This document shows positions 5,040 to 5,421 of a stretch of 5,421 nt of DNA, one piece after another. The position numbers and the translations under genes were made by a program. The stretch comes from an uncultured Ruminococcus sp. GTDB taxonomy: Bacteria; Bacillota; Clostridia; Oscillospirales; Ruminococcaceae. The notes beneath the pieces were generated by a model. The model did not search any database. It was given only the letters and a program-made list of their open reading frames with translations, and had not been told where the DNA came from. The stretch covers positions 1-5,421 of the forward strand of contig CAMWWG010000083.1 of assembly GCA_947177935.1 (NCBI GenBank), written 5' to 3'. Every line of letters starts with the position of its first letter. Position 1 is the first letter of the stretch.

Positions 5040-5421
5040 AATATTTTTCCTCCTGATGGAATTTGCTGTGTCAGACAGTGGATGTTGCCACCACCAAGCA
5101 ATAATTCTCTTGCCGGGATGGGAATAATTTCCCGATCCGGACACAATTTCTGCATAAGTTGGATTGCGGATGCATCACTGCGGGCATTTTCATTTCCGAA
5201 CTGCGGCAGTAAGACAGCCTGGTTTGTAAAATAAAAATTCACATAAGATCCGGCAAGCCGTTCTCCGGCTTCTCTCGTATCTTCACCGGGTGCAAACACA
5301 TAGCCTTGTAAATCCTGTTCTGTGACACAGACAGGATATTCCGGGATTTGCAATTTGTGAACTTTTAACTTTTCACGTTCCAGGACTTCCAGACAGGATC
5401 TTGATAATGAATATTGTGGGT
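5036..5421 (-). CDS. aguA: Agmatine deiminase AguA, C-terminal third (cut by window edge)
   Basis: The frame is open from the right edge to TGA at 5038-5036 and shows the last 127 residues of a protein expected to be about 365-370 long; the start lies outside the window. Agmatine deiminase converts agmatine to N-carbamoylputrescine and ammonia, the substrate for the next gene. Diagnostic blocks are TREAGERLAGSYVNFYFTN, LLPQFGNEN, REIIPIPARELLLGG, and the terminal active-site block GGGNIHCLTQQ. The Cys in that block (codon 5077-5075) is the catalytic nucleophile of this guanidino-group-modifying enzyme family. The protein ends 12 residues after that Cys, as usual. Its final codons (Ser-Gly-Gly-Lys) double as the aguB ribosome binding site, and its stop overlaps the aguB ATG. 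A TTG at 5353 is only an internal Leu codon, not a start, since family similarity continues upstream of it. Confidence 0.95.
   Translation of the reverse strand, partial: PQYSLSRSCLEVLEREKLKVHKLQIPEYPVCVTEQDLQGYVFAPGEDTREAGERLAGSYVNFYFTNQAVLLPQFGNENARSDASAIQLMQKLCPDREIIPIPARELLLGGGNIHCLTQQIPSGGKIL
5049..5054 (-). promoter_or_regulatory. Ribosome binding site of aguB inside aguA
   Basis: AGGAGG on the coding strand, nine bases before the aguB ATG, encoded within the aguA Ser-Gly-Gly codons. It decides the aguB start and argues against the 35-codon longer reading frame. Confidence 0.8.

Noticed and set aside
5040..5144. Longer aguB reading frame with 35 extra codons at the N-terminus
   Set aside because: The extra part overlaps the conserved aguA active-site region, lacks nitrilase similarity, and the proper ATG at 5039 has AGGAGG and an ATGA overlap.
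1..5421. CRISPR arrays, tRNA or rRNA genes, insertion sequences, phage or toxin-antitoxin genes
   Set aside because: No spaced repeats, cloverleaf-like segments, transposase motifs or terminal inverted repeats were found on reading both strands; nearly all of 256-5421 is explained by five recognised genes.

Overview
This window looks like chromosomal DNA from a low-to-mid GC Gram-positive anaerobe, most likely a clostridial (Ruminococcus/Oscillospiraceae-like) gut bacterium. That is inferred from purine-rich Shine-Dalgarno sites, AT-rich gaps with short-stem intrinsic terminators, full-consensus sigma-A promoters, TTG start use, and the gene content (two-domain TrkA with TrkH, a TIGR02452-type macrodomain protein, and an AguA/AguB pair). 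The species cannot be named from sequence reading alone.

Layout, left to right. (1) Positions 1-190 hold a promoter, a strong Shine-Dalgarno site and the first codons of an unidentified leftward ORF. It contains a run of nine G (coding strand), and its frame closes soon after that run. (2) A hairpin terminator at 191-222 separates it from a leftward 281-aa bacterial-type poly(ADP-ribose) glycohydrolase-like macrodomain protein (256-1101). (3) The 190-bp gap at 1102-1291 holds two divergent promoters, one for the macrodomain gene and one for a rightward operon. (4) The operon is trkA-trkH (1292-2671, 2668-4104), joined by an ATGA overlap; it encodes the NAD-binding regulatory subunit and the membrane subunit of a Trk potassium transporter. 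(5) A shared bidirectional terminator (about 4109-4152) ends trkH and the convergent leftward aguA-aguB operon. (6) aguB (4170-5039) and the 3' third of aguA (5036 to the right edge) also overlap by ATGA.

The genes form three functional groups. TrkA and TrkH together import K+ under nucleotide control. AguA and AguB carry out consecutive steps turning agmatine into putrescine. The macrodomain protein probably removes ADP-ribose polymers or modifications and has no obvious partner here. All three complete promoters carry TTGACA-N17-TATAAT with no mismatch, so these units are probably expressed strongly at the basal level.

I do not see convincing evidence of a new multi-gene system, mobile element, CRISPR array, tRNA or rRNA. 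The most unusual feature is the G9 tract in the leftward ORF at the left edge: either a phase-variable switch, a broken gene, a short leader peptide, or a sequencing error.
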